In this document: positions 51,601 to 54,124 of the stretch, in pieces
Layout: the number at the start of each line of letters is the position of its first letter
Numbering within the stretch: the first letter of the stretch is position 1
Position numbers and translations under genes: made by a program
The notes under the pieces: model-generated
What the model was told of the DNA's origin: nothing
Database searches by the model: none
What the model saw: the letters and a program-made list of their open reading frames with translations, nothing else
Origin: Phoronis australis
Lineage: Eukaryota; Phoronida; Phoronidae
Length of the DNA: 64,000 bases
Reading direction: 5' to 3'
Assembly: GCA_002633005.1 (NCBI GenBank)
Contig: NMRA01000329.1
Location: forward strand, 179,843-243,842

Positions 51601-53337
51601 CGAATGACCTAATTTCATGTGATCAGTATAAATTAAGATTTCTCATGCGTTCTGTCTATGGCGTACTCCCTAATCCGACAAACTTGAAGTTGTGGAGAAA
51701 GATAGAAGACGATTTTTGCGGCAGTTGTGGGGAGCGCTGCTCTTTACAGCACGTTTTGTTATCTTGAAAGTCGGTTTTGGCGGAAGGCAAAAACAATTGG
51801 AGACATGATAAGATTCTCAAGGCGATTGCTCATATTTTAGACCTAGAAAGAAGGAAGGCGGTTAGCAACAGTGACAGTCCGCTAATATCATTTTGCAGAG
51901 AAGGTGCATCTGGGAAGAGGGAAGGTGCAGGTGTATTGACTACATCGAGTGATTGGAAGACAGTTGTGGATGTAGGACCATTGGCGGTATTCCCGAGCCA
52001 TATAGTGATGAAGACACTCCGCCCTGACTTGGTGTTTTGGTCAGATGGTACAAAGTCGGTCATCATATAGTGTAGCAGAACTTAATGTACCTTGGGAATC
52101 CCGAGTGGTCCAACGAGGTGATAAGGCTTAAGTATGCAGAACTTTCCCATAATTGTTCGGTAGCTGGTTGGAAGTGCAATTGTTTTTGTATGCCAGTTGA
52201 AGTAGGATGTAGAGGTTTCAGCGGGAACAGCATATGGAGGTTGATGAAGTTCCTAGGTATCAGCACAGTGTCAAAGGAGAATTTGGTGCAGACAGTGATT
52301 CAAGTGATGACCGCGCCTTATCAACTTCGGGGACCTGGCATCCGAGATGATTCTAGATCATGGGTCGAAACTATCTATGAGGATGCATTCTAGCTGATGA
52401 CAGCACTTGGAGAAGCAGCACACAACAACTGTGTTTCAGGTAATTTTAGTCCAATGCCGGATCTTGACCCCAGAATCATTGACTGGTGTAGAATCTTGCG
52501 ATACGTTGTGCCGTGCCGATCACAGTTTCCGATGCACAGCCGTTAAACTTTCGTTACCGTTCTCCTTGTCTCAACAGTATGTAGACATTGTTTTCTTGGT
52601 TACCCCGGATGGAATCTCTGTTTATGTTCACGCCGTCTTCATTTTTTCAGTTTCTCGTTTTTTCTACAAAATGGCGCAGTCAGTCTTATTTTGACAGATT
52701 CACTTTTCTTTTCATATTGTTACAATTTTAGGTATGACTTGTCCAGCTCCAACACCAAACATCCACACCGGAGACACTGAGAACGTCACAGTCAACGTGA
52801 ACACAACTGCAAGATTCAAGTGCAATGCCGACTACCAGCTTTACGATCACAAAATCAGGGTAATATCTACTTGGACCGGACGGGGGACATGGTCGACAGA
52901 TGTTAAAAATTGTACAAGTAAGTGACTAATACAAGGCTATTGGAAATTCTGAAAAAAAAACTTTAAGTTGAATCAGTGTTTGGCAATTTTGAAAACTTGT
53001 AAAACGATCGCATTTCAAATAAAACTACTGAAGGACGTGATGTAATTCTAAATTTCCAAAATGTTATTGTAATGGAGTTTAGTTTGTTTCAAATGTATTT
53101 CACGGTTGCCACGTCACGTTAGTCATAAAACCTGAGTTCCCCTATTTTTAGTCAAAATATGCACAGCTGCAACACCGGTGTACAGCACCAGAAAGACTGA
53201 GAAGTCAGCATTCAACGTGAGCTCTGCTGTAATTTTCACTTGTGATTCTGGATATGAGTTGTCCGACCATAACAGCACGATGAACTCCACGTGTACAGGG
53301 CAAGAAACATGGTCAGCTGTTGCTCATCGATGTATAC
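12614..53337 (+). CDS. Multi-exon FN2 plus 20-sushi-domain secreted or surface protein (gene model)
   Basis: I assembled this model from 22 exons, each given below: signal peptide, fibronectin type II domain, then 20 sushi (CCP/SCR) modules. Every intron is phase 1 with GT donor and AG acceptor, so the exons join in one frame of about 1,300 codons. Sushi modules are about 60-residue beta folds stapled by C1-C3 and C2-C4 disulfides with a conserved Trp before C4. They usually bind proteins or glycans outside the cell, in complement-type, adhesion or extracellular-matrix proteins. The 20 modules are four tandem copies of a five-exon set (classes T1, T2, T3, T5, T6), with a dead sixth class (T4) in every copy. 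N-x-S/T sites are frequent. The ligand is unknown. The C-terminus is unresolved: weak candidates are the exons at 34996-35175 and 54062-54124. Splitting into several transcripts is possible, but only the first block has a signal exon. Confidence 0.75.
13470..13560 (+). repeat. Degenerate CGACCCACGACC-type tandem repeat
   Basis: Within intron 1, short units of the form CGACCCACG / CGACCC / CCTCGAC recur about eight times with changes. It is simple-sequence in character. The open frames across it (13448-13693 plus) are by-products of the repeat. Confidence 0.6.
14645..14762. repeat. Long near-perfect foldback (MITE-like hairpin)
   Basis: Two arms of about 56 bases are inverted copies of each other around a CGTC loop at 14701-14704. 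The arms share GTAAATGAAACAACA with TGTTGTTTTATTTAC at the outer ends and ATGGATCACTGAAAT with ATTTCAGTGATCCAT in the middle, with roughly eight to ten mismatches overall. It lies in intron 1 of the sushi gene. It could be a foldback MITE or a hairpin-RNA source. Confidence 0.75.
15988..16138. mobile_element. hAT-like MITE
   Basis: A 151-bp unit begins CAGTGGCGGATTTGGGG and ends CCCTGGATCCGTCTCTG, an imperfect inverted pair that continues inward through GGGGGCC / GGCCCCC. Both sides are flanked by TAAAG (15983-15987 and 16139-16143). The CAGNGGCGGATNNNGGG-type terminus is common in non-autonomous hAT-like elements of invertebrates. The 5-bp flank is shorter than the usual 8-bp hAT duplication, so the class is tentative. 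Confidence 0.55.
16144..18445. other. Intron 1 sequence with one unassigned open region
   Basis: No recognised gene. On the + strand around 17104-17362 two overlapping frames are open, one unusually acidic (FEDEDDFVRELDNYYAKREE). This looks like a fragment of a protein-coding element, but I cannot name the family and a stop follows at about 17299. The rest is AT-rich with no feature I can support. Confidence 0.35.
18446..18605 (+). pseudogene. Kolobok-like element, N-terminus of the P2X7-intracellular-like ORF
   Basis: The ATG opens MATRNPDLDESSSDEDFAGG followed by GYQWEPQYSDQEI. This acidic Ser/Asp-rich start, then a W/F-EPQYS-type motif, is what I know from transposon-borne proteins carrying a P2X7 intracellular-like zinc domain. 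The same layout occurs at 28558, also opposite a THAP ORF. The frame is cut at 18606 by the Penelope-like insertion, and after it no P2X7-like sequence resumes, so this copy was internally deleted as well. Inverted termini for this copy were not found. Confidence 0.55.
18649..18690 (-). ncRNA. Hammerhead-ribozyme-like motif, left copy
   Basis: On the minus strand the order is CTGATGA, a 6-bp stem GTCCTC/GAGGAC with loop GAGAG, then GCAA, and a closing pairing of ATGGC with GCCAT. Penelope-like elements are known to carry hammerhead ribozymes in their terminal repeats. The canonical second core strand is GAAA. Here it is GCAA, and I do not see a clear cleavage triplet, so activity is doubtful. 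Confidence 0.4.
18683..19189 (-). pseudogene. Penelope-like GIY-YIG endonuclease region (5' end lost in gap)
   Basis: An open frame runs from the gap edge to a stop at 18683. It reads MRGHDIAVVFKPVNTI, then the endonuclease core NVVYGISC (GIY-type strand), AAYIGETKQALKSRFNQH (YIG motif with the catalytic Arg), later VKEVIYERIENPSLNRQGG, then a basic tail LPRTWDRALKRIPRKL. GIY-YIG nucleases nick the target in most Penelope-like retroelements. The reverse transcriptase that should precede it is missing or hidden by the N run. The tail frame depends on a run of seven G that is six G in the inverted partner. Confidence 0.75.
19190..19288. other. Assembly gap (99 N)
   Basis: All bases are N. The gap sits exactly between two inverted Penelope-like arms, so it may reflect an assembly or polymerase problem at a hairpin. 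Its true length is unknown. Confidence 0.95.
19289..19448 (+). pseudogene. Penelope-like ORF C-terminus, plus-strand partner copy
   Basis: From the gap edge the + strand reads SFAMEDVKILDREENW, VKEAIYERIENPSLNRQGG, then diverges to CGFTYLGHGIGR and a stop. It matches the minus-strand copy base for base with few changes. The divergence is caused by a run of six G where the partner has seven, shifting the frame. It therefore encodes only the last part of the endonuclease region. Confidence 0.7.
19505..19546 (+). ncRNA. Hammerhead-ribozyme-like motif, right copy
   Basis: This is the inverted counterpart of 18649-18690, with CTGATGA at 19510-19516, a GTCCTC/GAGGAC stem, and GCAA at 19535-19538. 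The outer stem is weaker than in the left copy (AGTAGC replaces AATGGC on the 5' side). The canonical GAAA strand is again GCAA. Confidence 0.4.
19669..19884 (-). pseudogene. Kolobok-like element, THAP-domain ORF N-terminus (truncated)
   Basis: The minus frame reads MLRCIVPACPNYVAARKAG then VRLTRESEMLRKWLREVKNE and ends LRVCGRLSSIVS. The C-x4-C spacing (CIVPAC), the basic Trp-containing helix and the final VCG are the first two thirds of a THAP zinc finger (C2CH). The last His motif is replaced by a short tail and stop, consistent with an internal deletion joining it to the P2X7-like ORF debris. The likely start is Met at 19872 rather than 19884. The convergent arrangement with 18446-18605 mirrors the better-preserved element at 28224-30164. 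Confidence 0.6.
19885..20783. other. Rest of Kolobok-like fragment and end of intron 1
   Basis: Probably includes the 5' flank and terminal region of the Kolobok-like copy, but I could not pair inverted termini between about 18050-18440 and 19900-20450. Two Cys-containing minus frames at 20222-20459 match nothing I know. An acceptor (TTGTATCAG) at 20781-20783 ends the intron. Confidence 0.4.
20784..20951 (+). CDS. Sushi gene exon 2: fibronectin type II domain
   Basis: After two bases completing an Asn codon, the exon reads GKIDTFGGNSDG, CVFPFVYNYRTYYGC, then QPWCATTSNYDNDQKWGYC. This is a complete FN2 fold: CxFPF, YxxC, PWCATT and KWGYC with four Cys. FN2 modules bind collagen, glycans or lipids in extracellular proteins. 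The exon ends GTGCAG then GTAATA, phase 1. Confidence 0.85.
20952..22014 (+). other. Intron 2
   Basis: No further exon found between the FN2 exon and the first sushi exon. Short open frames here (for example 21091-21303) lack cysteines and splice sites that fit. Confidence 0.5.
22015..22200 (+). CDS. Sushi exon, block 1 class T1
   Basis: Acceptor GTAATTGTAG, donor GTGAGT, phase 1-1. The module begins MTCTVPIPKFCTR and ends ETWSTVLSNCT. It has the four sushi cysteines plus a fifth in the FCTR motif, a feature of all T1 modules. Confidence 0.85.
22713..22895 (+). CDS. Sushi exon, block 1 class T2
   Basis: Acceptor TTTTTCCAG, donor GTAAGT, phase 1-1. It begins VAKTQKVSAL where C1 should be, then VSFACDAGYEL, MSTCDE, ETWSMGLDICT. 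Only C2, C3 and C4 are present, as in all four T2 modules. Confidence 0.8.
23706..23894 (+). CDS. Sushi exon, block 1 class T3
   Basis: Acceptor TTTTTCAAAAG, donor GTAAGT, phase 1-1. It begins HRLTAICAVPTIDL, then VSFSCEGGFTYLDH, and KECETWSTGVSNCT. C3 is shifted by a few residues toward the Trp compared with other blocks. Four cysteines. Confidence 0.8.
24089..24163 (+). pseudogene. Dead sushi exon, block 1 class T4
   Basis: After a good acceptor (GAAGTTTCAG) the frame reads VVTCPVPVHW, then loses similarity and stops after about 20 codons. No donor. The same position in the other three blocks also holds a broken exon, so class T4 is not expected in the protein. Confidence 0.6.
24219..24392 (+). 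CDS. Sushi exon, block 1 class T5
   Basis: Acceptor CTATTTTAG, donor GTAAGT, phase 1-1. It begins VMTCAAPTSEIS, then VSFICNANYELPGH, VMSNWTGRGTWSADVKNCT. C3 is replaced: the usual STC-T-G-Q reads SNW-T-G-R. C1, C2 and C4 remain. Confidence 0.8.
24634..24819 (+). CDS. Sushi exon, block 1 class T6
   Basis: Acceptor CATTTTTCAG, donor GTAAGT, phase 1-1. It begins VIICPDTTPDF, then VSLVCDGGNKM, NSTCTGQETWSTDAHRCI. All four sushi cysteines are present. Confidence 0.8.
25154..25315 (+). repeat. Thr/Pro-rich 56-bp tandem repeat, open in one frame
   Basis: About three copies of a unit containing CCACAGACCCGGACCCCAAG and ACCAGCAGAACAGGTGTTAC, the first copy shorter. In the + frame ending at a TGA at 25412-25414 it encodes repeats of the type TPSPxYTSRTGVTNPQTR, mucin-like. 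The best nearby acceptor (GATTGCAG at 25133-25140) gives the wrong phase after exon T6, while an acceptor at 25154 would fit but has a poor pyrimidine tract. It may be an alternative C-terminal exon or intronic minisatellite. The sequence just after it (CACGGTGGCCAAACT) recurs after T6 in blocks 2 and 3, where the tandem repeat is absent. Confidence 0.6.
25800..26700 (-). pseudogene. LINE relic with restriction-like endonuclease C-terminus (copy 1)
   Basis: The minus strand reads, with frame breaks, ACHLCGTSFRLPHI (a CCHC-like finger, 26390-26440), RYIWRHDQVLMSLADIL, then VVIVEMTVHWEFDCKEEHE, KYIELVNNCRERDW and FPVEVGC (about 26010-26190). This is the C-terminal half of the same LINE family as 49390-52445: zinc knuckle, then a VELTVPWE-type segment that fits the PD-(D/E)XK restriction-like endonuclease. 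The reverse transcriptase is missing or unreadable. It sits in the block 1 / block 2 interval of the sushi gene. Confidence 0.65.
26701..27969. other. Intronic sequence without recognised feature
   Basis: The first 200 bases may still be LINE debris on the minus strand. The minus frame 27670-27876 is Lys/Arg-rich but matches nothing I know. Nothing else is supported. Confidence 0.35.
27970..28120. mobile_element. MITE with GGGCCnAGTTGCATAAA-type ends
   Basis: About 150 bp bounded by CATCAGGGCCGAGTTGCATA and its imperfect inverse TATGCAACTGGGTCCTGATG, about 24-bp inverted repeats with few mismatches. No coding capacity. Termini of this type are shared by many small invertebrate inverted-repeat elements. 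The target duplication is unclear because the inverted repeat extends into the flank. Confidence 0.6.
28224..28382 (+). repeat. Kolobok left terminal inverted repeat
   Basis: Begins AGGCGAAGGCAACCTTTTTC and ends near GCGCTTCCCGCCA. Paired with 30006-30164. It includes a TTCCGGAAGTGACG stretch that may serve as a subterminal protein-binding or promoter element. Confidence 0.85.
28558..28869 (+). pseudogene. P2X7-intracellular-like ORF of Kolobok element, truncated
   Basis: MAGVGDPYHSDSSVSDGD opens an acidic N-terminus, followed by GGYMFEPEYNEAEY, then WCKCTVCVVMPTSIECLCCSE, a Cys-rich zinc-binding start (C-x-C-x2-C, later C-x-CC) typical of the P2X7 intracellular-like domain carried by many invertebrate transposon proteins. 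After CCSE (about 28828) the sequence switches to antisense THAP-gene sequence and ends at a chance stop. The first in-frame ATG is 28558; an upstream GTG is not needed. Function of this accessory protein in transposition is unknown to me. Confidence 0.65.
28831..29899 (-). pseudogene. THAP-domain Kolobok transposase, truncated and frame-shifted
   Basis: Starting at 29899, MPHCCCVPGCSNYRLTRALG, the basic Trp helix RRTWLVRVKN, and NYRVCGKHFLPSDYERDL form a complete THAP C2CH zinc finger (residues about 1-85), a DNA-binding domain. A Ser/Pro-rich linker follows, then CQVCGEGVTRHN, GHSGKWDSC, and SSGVLFTGNTFQSV, recognisable as the start of the Kolobok-type transposase core. At a run of eight A on the + strand (29025-29032) the frame breaks. 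One base fewer would continue into FFSKTTFNNIQNSYLIP and YTTYTLMEEETKKIIDVE, after which the element deletion truncates it near 28830. The catalytic remainder is gone, so the copy is inactive as a transposase. Confidence 0.75.
30006..30164 (-). repeat. Kolobok right terminal inverted repeat
   Basis: Inverse of 28224-28382, ending GGTTGCCTTCGCCT immediately before TTAA. Differences include TTAATTATTCG for TTACTTACTCG and a G for T within GGAGNCAAGC. Confidence 0.85.
30169..31667. other. Inter-block intron, end of block 1
   Basis: Part of the duplicated unit: the stretch around 30890-31180 is alignable by eye with 35300-35600 and 42050-42330 (landmarks near GATATCTGGGATCGGGAA / GATGTCTGGAATTGGAAA). 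A 62-codon frame at 30502-30690 contains SDISPYSTPINADINAE, but I could not fit splice phases. No sushi exon is present. Confidence 0.45.
31668..31853 (+). CDS. Sushi exon, block 2 class T1
   Basis: Acceptor GTAATTGTAG, donor GTAAGC, phase 1-1. It begins VLTCTVPTPNFCTRN, then VSFTCDAGYEFPN, NSTCIGHEMWSTDVRNCT. Five cysteines including the FCTR cysteine. Confidence 0.85.
32140..32328 (+). CDS. Sushi exon, block 2 class T2
   Basis: Acceptor CACATTTTCAG, donor GTAAGT, phase 1-1. It begins VDKTYIDPIQ (no C1), then VSFECDVGYQLPD, KSTCDRRETLSTTVDICT. Here the conserved Trp is also replaced (ETL). Three cysteines. Confidence 0.8.
33298..33495 (+). CDS. Sushi exon, block 2 class T3
   Basis: Acceptor TTTGCTAAAG, donor GTAAGT, phase 1-1. 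It begins HRVKTTCKVPALDYS, then VSFNCDGGLKFLDH, MSACGEQELWSTTVNSCK. Four cysteines. The short basic lead before C1 is specific to T3. Confidence 0.82.
33709..33872 (+). pseudogene. Dead sushi exon, block 2 class T4
   Basis: After acceptor GAAGTTTTAG the frame reads VITCSVPIPDFCTTEKH, then loses the C2-C4 part and stops without a donor. The DFCTT motif shows that T4, like T1, once carried the extra cysteine. The degenerate middle is alignable with block 3. Confidence 0.6.
33960..34145 (+). CDS. Sushi exon, block 2 class T5
   Basis: Acceptor GACTATTTTAG, donor GTAAGT, phase 1-1. It begins VMTCASSTLDVTLRN, then VRFTCGYDDGLPER, TSTGTGWGTWAKDVENCT. C3 is Gly. C1, C2 and C4 remain. Confidence 0.8.
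34362..34547 (+). CDS. Sushi exon, block 2 class T6
   Basis: Acceptor AATTTTTAG, donor GTAAGT, phase 1-1. It begins VIACTVPTADNS, then VSLVCDGEHEVSHH, NSTCTGQETWSSAAGQCI. Four cysteines. Confidence 0.82.
34996..35175 (+). CDS. Candidate extra exon after block 2 (class T8), unrecognised
   Basis: A 60-codon open stretch lies between acceptor TATTACTTAG and donor GTGAGT, phase 2-2: it reads HFGDTTVEAFSGILENSVVY, DVITDSFTDTNQTLMN, YQDCSIDYSPYTAEP. Composition and codons look coding. It is not a sushi module and I recognise no family. Block 3 has the same sequence at about 40565-40720 with an in-frame stop and a frame shift, so there it is dead. It cannot follow T6 (phase 1) directly without a linking exon. 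Confidence 0.35.
35176..36089. other. Inter-block intron, end of block 2
   Basis: 35176-35690 is the block tail, paralogous to 41900-42400. From about 35700 a different sequence starts. FREGEKVMIDKSG (about 35747) and VKRTHLRRR (about 35835) resemble the C-terminal end of a Ty3/gypsy integrase, so a decayed retrotransposon probably begins here. Confidence 0.4.
36090..36938 (+). pseudogene. Ty3/gypsy pol relic (reverse transcriptase), interrupted by a MITE
   Basis: Before the MITE the + strand reads LDLTSAFKQLTLDE and TFWIKTAPSIFQ, reverse-transcriptase finger/palm motifs. After it CYIDDVLVII carries the YIDD catalytic motif (about 36615), then FMQTEIQFIGHMLNQKGIQP and GMTNFYGNCIPKLS, the thumb region. 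Stops and lost segments show it is dead. It ends at about 36938, where GTCACAAATTTGAAGA, the native lead of every T1 exon, resumes. One base is N (36144). It is described only as an inactive relic. Confidence 0.75.
36356..36603. mobile_element. MITE with GGGCCCGTTCCAA-type ends
   Basis: 248 bp bounded by GGGCCCGTTCCAACGAAACT and its imperfect inverse ending TCTCTTGGAACAGGCCC. The inner parts are also symmetric (CTTAG/CTTAAG and AAATTTGTC-type repeats). It lies inside the gypsy reverse transcriptase, just before its YIDD motif, so it arrived after the retrotransposon. Confidence 0.65.
36998..37183 (+). CDS. Sushi exon, block 3 class T1
   Basis: Acceptor GTAATTGTAG, donor GTAAGC, phase 1-1. 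It begins ALTCTVPTPNFCTRN, then VSFTCDAGYEFPDH, SSTCIGHEMWSKDVSNCT. Five cysteines. Nearly identical to block 2 T1. Confidence 0.85.
37752..37940 (+). CDS. Sushi exon, block 3 class T2
   Basis: Acceptor CACATTTTCAG, donor GTAAGT, phase 1-1. It begins VSKTYVDPILS (no C1), then VRFACDAAHEM, KSTCGERETLSTGVDICT. Three cysteines, Trp replaced by Leu as in block 2. Confidence 0.8.
38958..39155 (+). CDS. Sushi exon, block 3 class T3
   Basis: Acceptor TTTGTAAAAG, donor GTAAGT, phase 1-1. It begins HRVTTTCTVPTLDFS, then VSFDCYNGFRYLYH, MSTCRGQEIWSTTVNACK. Four cysteines. Confidence 0.82.
39347..39627 (+). pseudogene. Dead sushi exon, block 3 class T4
   Basis: After acceptor TGTTTCAG it reads MTYSFPIPDCGSTVKH; C1 is already Tyr, and C2-C4 are not recognisable. 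The frame stays open to 39627 but there is no donor at the expected place. It shares its degenerate middle (SPDNKIVYTRSSP against FPDHNDIYTRNSP) with block 2, so decay began before these two blocks separated. Confidence 0.6.
39647..39832 (+). CDS. Sushi exon, block 3 class T5
   Basis: Acceptor ACTATTTTAG, donor GTAAGT, phase 1-1. It begins VMTFASPTQDVTLRN, then VRFKCNDDYGLPER, ISTGTGWVTWPNDVENCT. Both partners of the C1-C3 disulfide are gone (Phe and Gly), while C2 and C4 remain. Confidence 0.8.
40050..40235 (+). CDS. Sushi exon, block 3 class T6
   Basis: Acceptor ATTTTTTAG, donor GTAAGT, phase 1-1. It begins VMTCTVLTPEYS, then VSLVCDGGHEVSNH, NSTCTGQETWSTDAHRCI. Four cysteines. Confidence 0.82.
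40722..41898 (-). mobile_element. Dispersed repeat, copy B, inserted in block 3 intron
   Basis: Reverse-orientation relative of 6977-8147. It shares GACAAATAAAACAACA, GGGTCACAGCTCTACA, GATAACACA, GGTACATAATACCAAATGGG, CCGGACAAGCTGAGTGAGCA and AACAACAATAACCAACAGCAG. The paralogous place in block 2 (35138-35160) is empty, which fixes the insertion to about 40722-41898. The ends carry TTTATTTATTTATT runs. Only one of the two direct terminal repeats seen in copy A is present. No conserved ORF is shared by the two copies. Confidence 0.7.
41899..43960. other. Inter-block intron, end of block 3
   Basis: 41899-42600 is the block tail, paralogous to 35160-35690 and 30700-31400. The rest shows nothing I can name. 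GGTTCGAAACC at about 42812 resembles a tRNA B box, but no tRNA fold surrounds it. Confidence 0.45.
43961..44146 (+). CDS. Sushi exon, block 4 class T1
   Basis: Acceptor GTAATTGTAG, donor GTGAGT, phase 1-1. It begins VLTCTVPIPKFCTRN, then VRFTCEDGYEFPDN, SSTCIAHEKWSMDVNNCS. Five cysteines. Closest to block 1 T1 (PKFC rather than PNFC). Confidence 0.85.
44756..44941 (+). CDS. Sushi exon, block 4 class T2
   Basis: Acceptor CATTTTCCAG, donor GTAAGT, phase 1-1. It begins VAKTDIAPVLNSS (no C1), then VKFSCDTHKLPDY, MSTCEESETWRMGNDTCK. Three cysteines, Trp retained as in block 1. Confidence 0.8.
44942..48301. other. Intron between T2 and T3 of block 4
   Basis: Longer than the paralogous introns. 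It holds the MITE at 46821-46995 and otherwise AT-rich sequence. Open frames such as 46728-47012 minus overlap the MITE and are not genes. Confidence 0.5.
46821..46995. mobile_element. hAT-like MITE (CAGTGGCGTAGC ends)
   Basis: 175 bp from CAGTGGCGTAGCGAG to CTTGCTACGCCACAG, inverted termini of 12-15 bp. This terminus is common in non-autonomous hAT elements. An 8-bp target duplication is not visible, so the copy is old or its ends have mutated. Confidence 0.55.
48302..48502 (+). CDS. Sushi exon, block 4 class T3
   Basis: Acceptor TTTGTTTACAG, donor GTAAGT, phase 1-1. It begins SHRVGMTCTVPTPDFS, then TSFTCDGGFKFLDH, MSTCTGQETSSTDVNTCT. Four cysteines; the conserved Trp is Ser here. One codon longer than other T3 exons at its 5' end. 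Confidence 0.8.
48729..48823 (+). repeat. 95-bp direct repeat, left copy, flanking the LINE relic
   Basis: Runs from TTCTAGATCAAGGGTCG to TGTTTTAGGTAATT and matches 52351-52445 with about ten differences. The left copy starts directly after the first bases of the block 4 T4 exon (acceptor ACAG then TCAT). It is either a second, 5'-truncated LINE end or a terminal repeat of the element. Confidence 0.7.
49390..52445 (+). pseudogene. LINE relic with restriction-like endonuclease C-terminus (copy 2)
   Basis: One degenerate LINE ORF spans this region with several stops and frame changes. N-terminal: WARGNDSKSWSLLDEDLDGV. Reverse transcriptase: GSAPDPSGLPYIVYKKFPK (about 50060), DFRLISLLDVEGKVFFAVL (about 50225), GGIPGYSGCL, DMANAYESM, NGFTTEWQPLQNGI, and the catalytic YLDD as AYLDDLTVTAL (about 50742). 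C-terminal: a CGSCGERCSLQHVLLS finger whose next codon is TGA where the last Cys is expected (51765-51767), WRHDKILKAIAHIL, then a RPDLVFWSDGTKSVIIVEL-type segment that fits the PD-(D/E)XK restriction-like endonuclease of R2/NeSL-like LINEs. Clade is inferred. It sits in the dead T4 exon of block 4. Confidence 0.75.
52351..52445 (+). repeat. 95-bp direct repeat, right copy, LINE 3' end
   Basis: Matches 48729-48823. Immediately after it, AGTCCAATGCCGGATCTTGA resumes the T4-like exon sequence (compare GTTCCAATACCGGACTTCTG in block 2), so this repeat marks the 3' limit of the insertion. Confidence 0.7.
52446..52560 (+). pseudogene. Dead sushi exon, block 4 class T4, 3' remnant
   Basis: Alignable at the nucleotide level with the T4 sequence of block 2 (AATGCCGGATCTTGACC against AATACCGGACTTCTGCACC, later CGATCACA). 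Its 5' bases lie at 48726-48730, more than 3.5 kb upstream, on the other side of the LINE relic. Confidence 0.5.
52732..52917 (+). CDS. Sushi exon, block 4 class T5
   Basis: Acceptor CAATTTTAG, donor GTAAGT, phase 1-1. It begins GMTCPAPTPNIHTGD, then ARFKCNADYQLYDH, ISTWTGRGTWSTDVKNCT. C3 is Trp, as in the block 1 T5 exon. C1, C2 and C4 remain. Confidence 0.8.
53152..53337 (+). CDS. Sushi exon, block 4 class T6
   Basis: Acceptor CTATTTTTAG, donor GTAAGT, phase 1-1. It begins VKICTAATPVYS, then VIFTCDSGYELSDH, NSTCTGQETWSAVAHRCI. Four cysteines. This is the last sushi exon found. Its donor shows that at least one more exon should follow. Confidence 0.82.
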
Positions 53338-54061
53338 GTAAGTTGTATTGTATGGTCGACATGTATATCCCAAATGAAAATACTGAGATGAAAACGAGAC
53401 CTGGGTTGGCGAAAAATGTCCATTTATTATGATGAAATGCAAGTGCATGGGATACTTGTATACAGAAAAAAAAATATATTAACATGTACTAACTAATTAT
53501 CTCTGGAGATGAGCAATGAAAAAGCGCCACCAAAGATGTTGTAAGATAGCTTATCCCCATCCGTAAGGACGCACAAAAGAGCGGAAGGAAATTGGAATAT
53601 TGTGCAGGTTGACGTCTTAAAGTATGCTGTCAGCCGGCTACCTCGTCTTAACTCTGGTTGTCGGGGCTGGAGAGGTCTATTGAATAGCGATCCTTTTATT
53701 TCCCGTATCTAGACCCAATTAAAATTCGCCGCATTTTTACTGAATAGGCTTGTGCGACGGGGGTGATTAATGAAATACCGTGTTATATTCGGGTAATATG
53801 TTGTTATGAATCTTTCAAATACAACCCTGCAGCAAATAAAACCTCGGCAGTAAGAGACGTGGTCGGCAATCGATACTTTCATTGTGTACATGTATTTCCT
53901 ATTTTGACTATCTGTGCATGCCTTCAACTAGAAAAGATGTGCAAATGTGACGTGGGCAATGCGTAGTTTCGTTTGTGCTTGAGTTATGCGTAAACCTTAT
54001 ATTAGGAGGTCCGTGTGATTGAGTGATTCTTAAAATGTGCGTTGTGGACTTTGGTCGAGAG

Positions 54062-54124
54062 GGAGTGTTATTTTGGTTGTGACATGGGTGTTTGGTGTAA
54101 TGGACAAGAGAAGAAGACGAGCAG
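54062..54124 (+). CDS. Candidate membrane-anchor exon of the sushi gene (weak)
   Basis: A phase 1-1 stretch reads SVILVVTWVFGVMDKRRRR then A, ending at donor GTACGT. A short hydrophobic run followed by a basic cluster could be a membrane segment with stop-transfer signal, which would suit the end of this protein. Against it: only about 13 hydrophobic residues, and the acceptor (GGTCGAGAG) has no pyrimidine tract. I list it because the gene still needs a 3' end. Confidence 0.2.
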
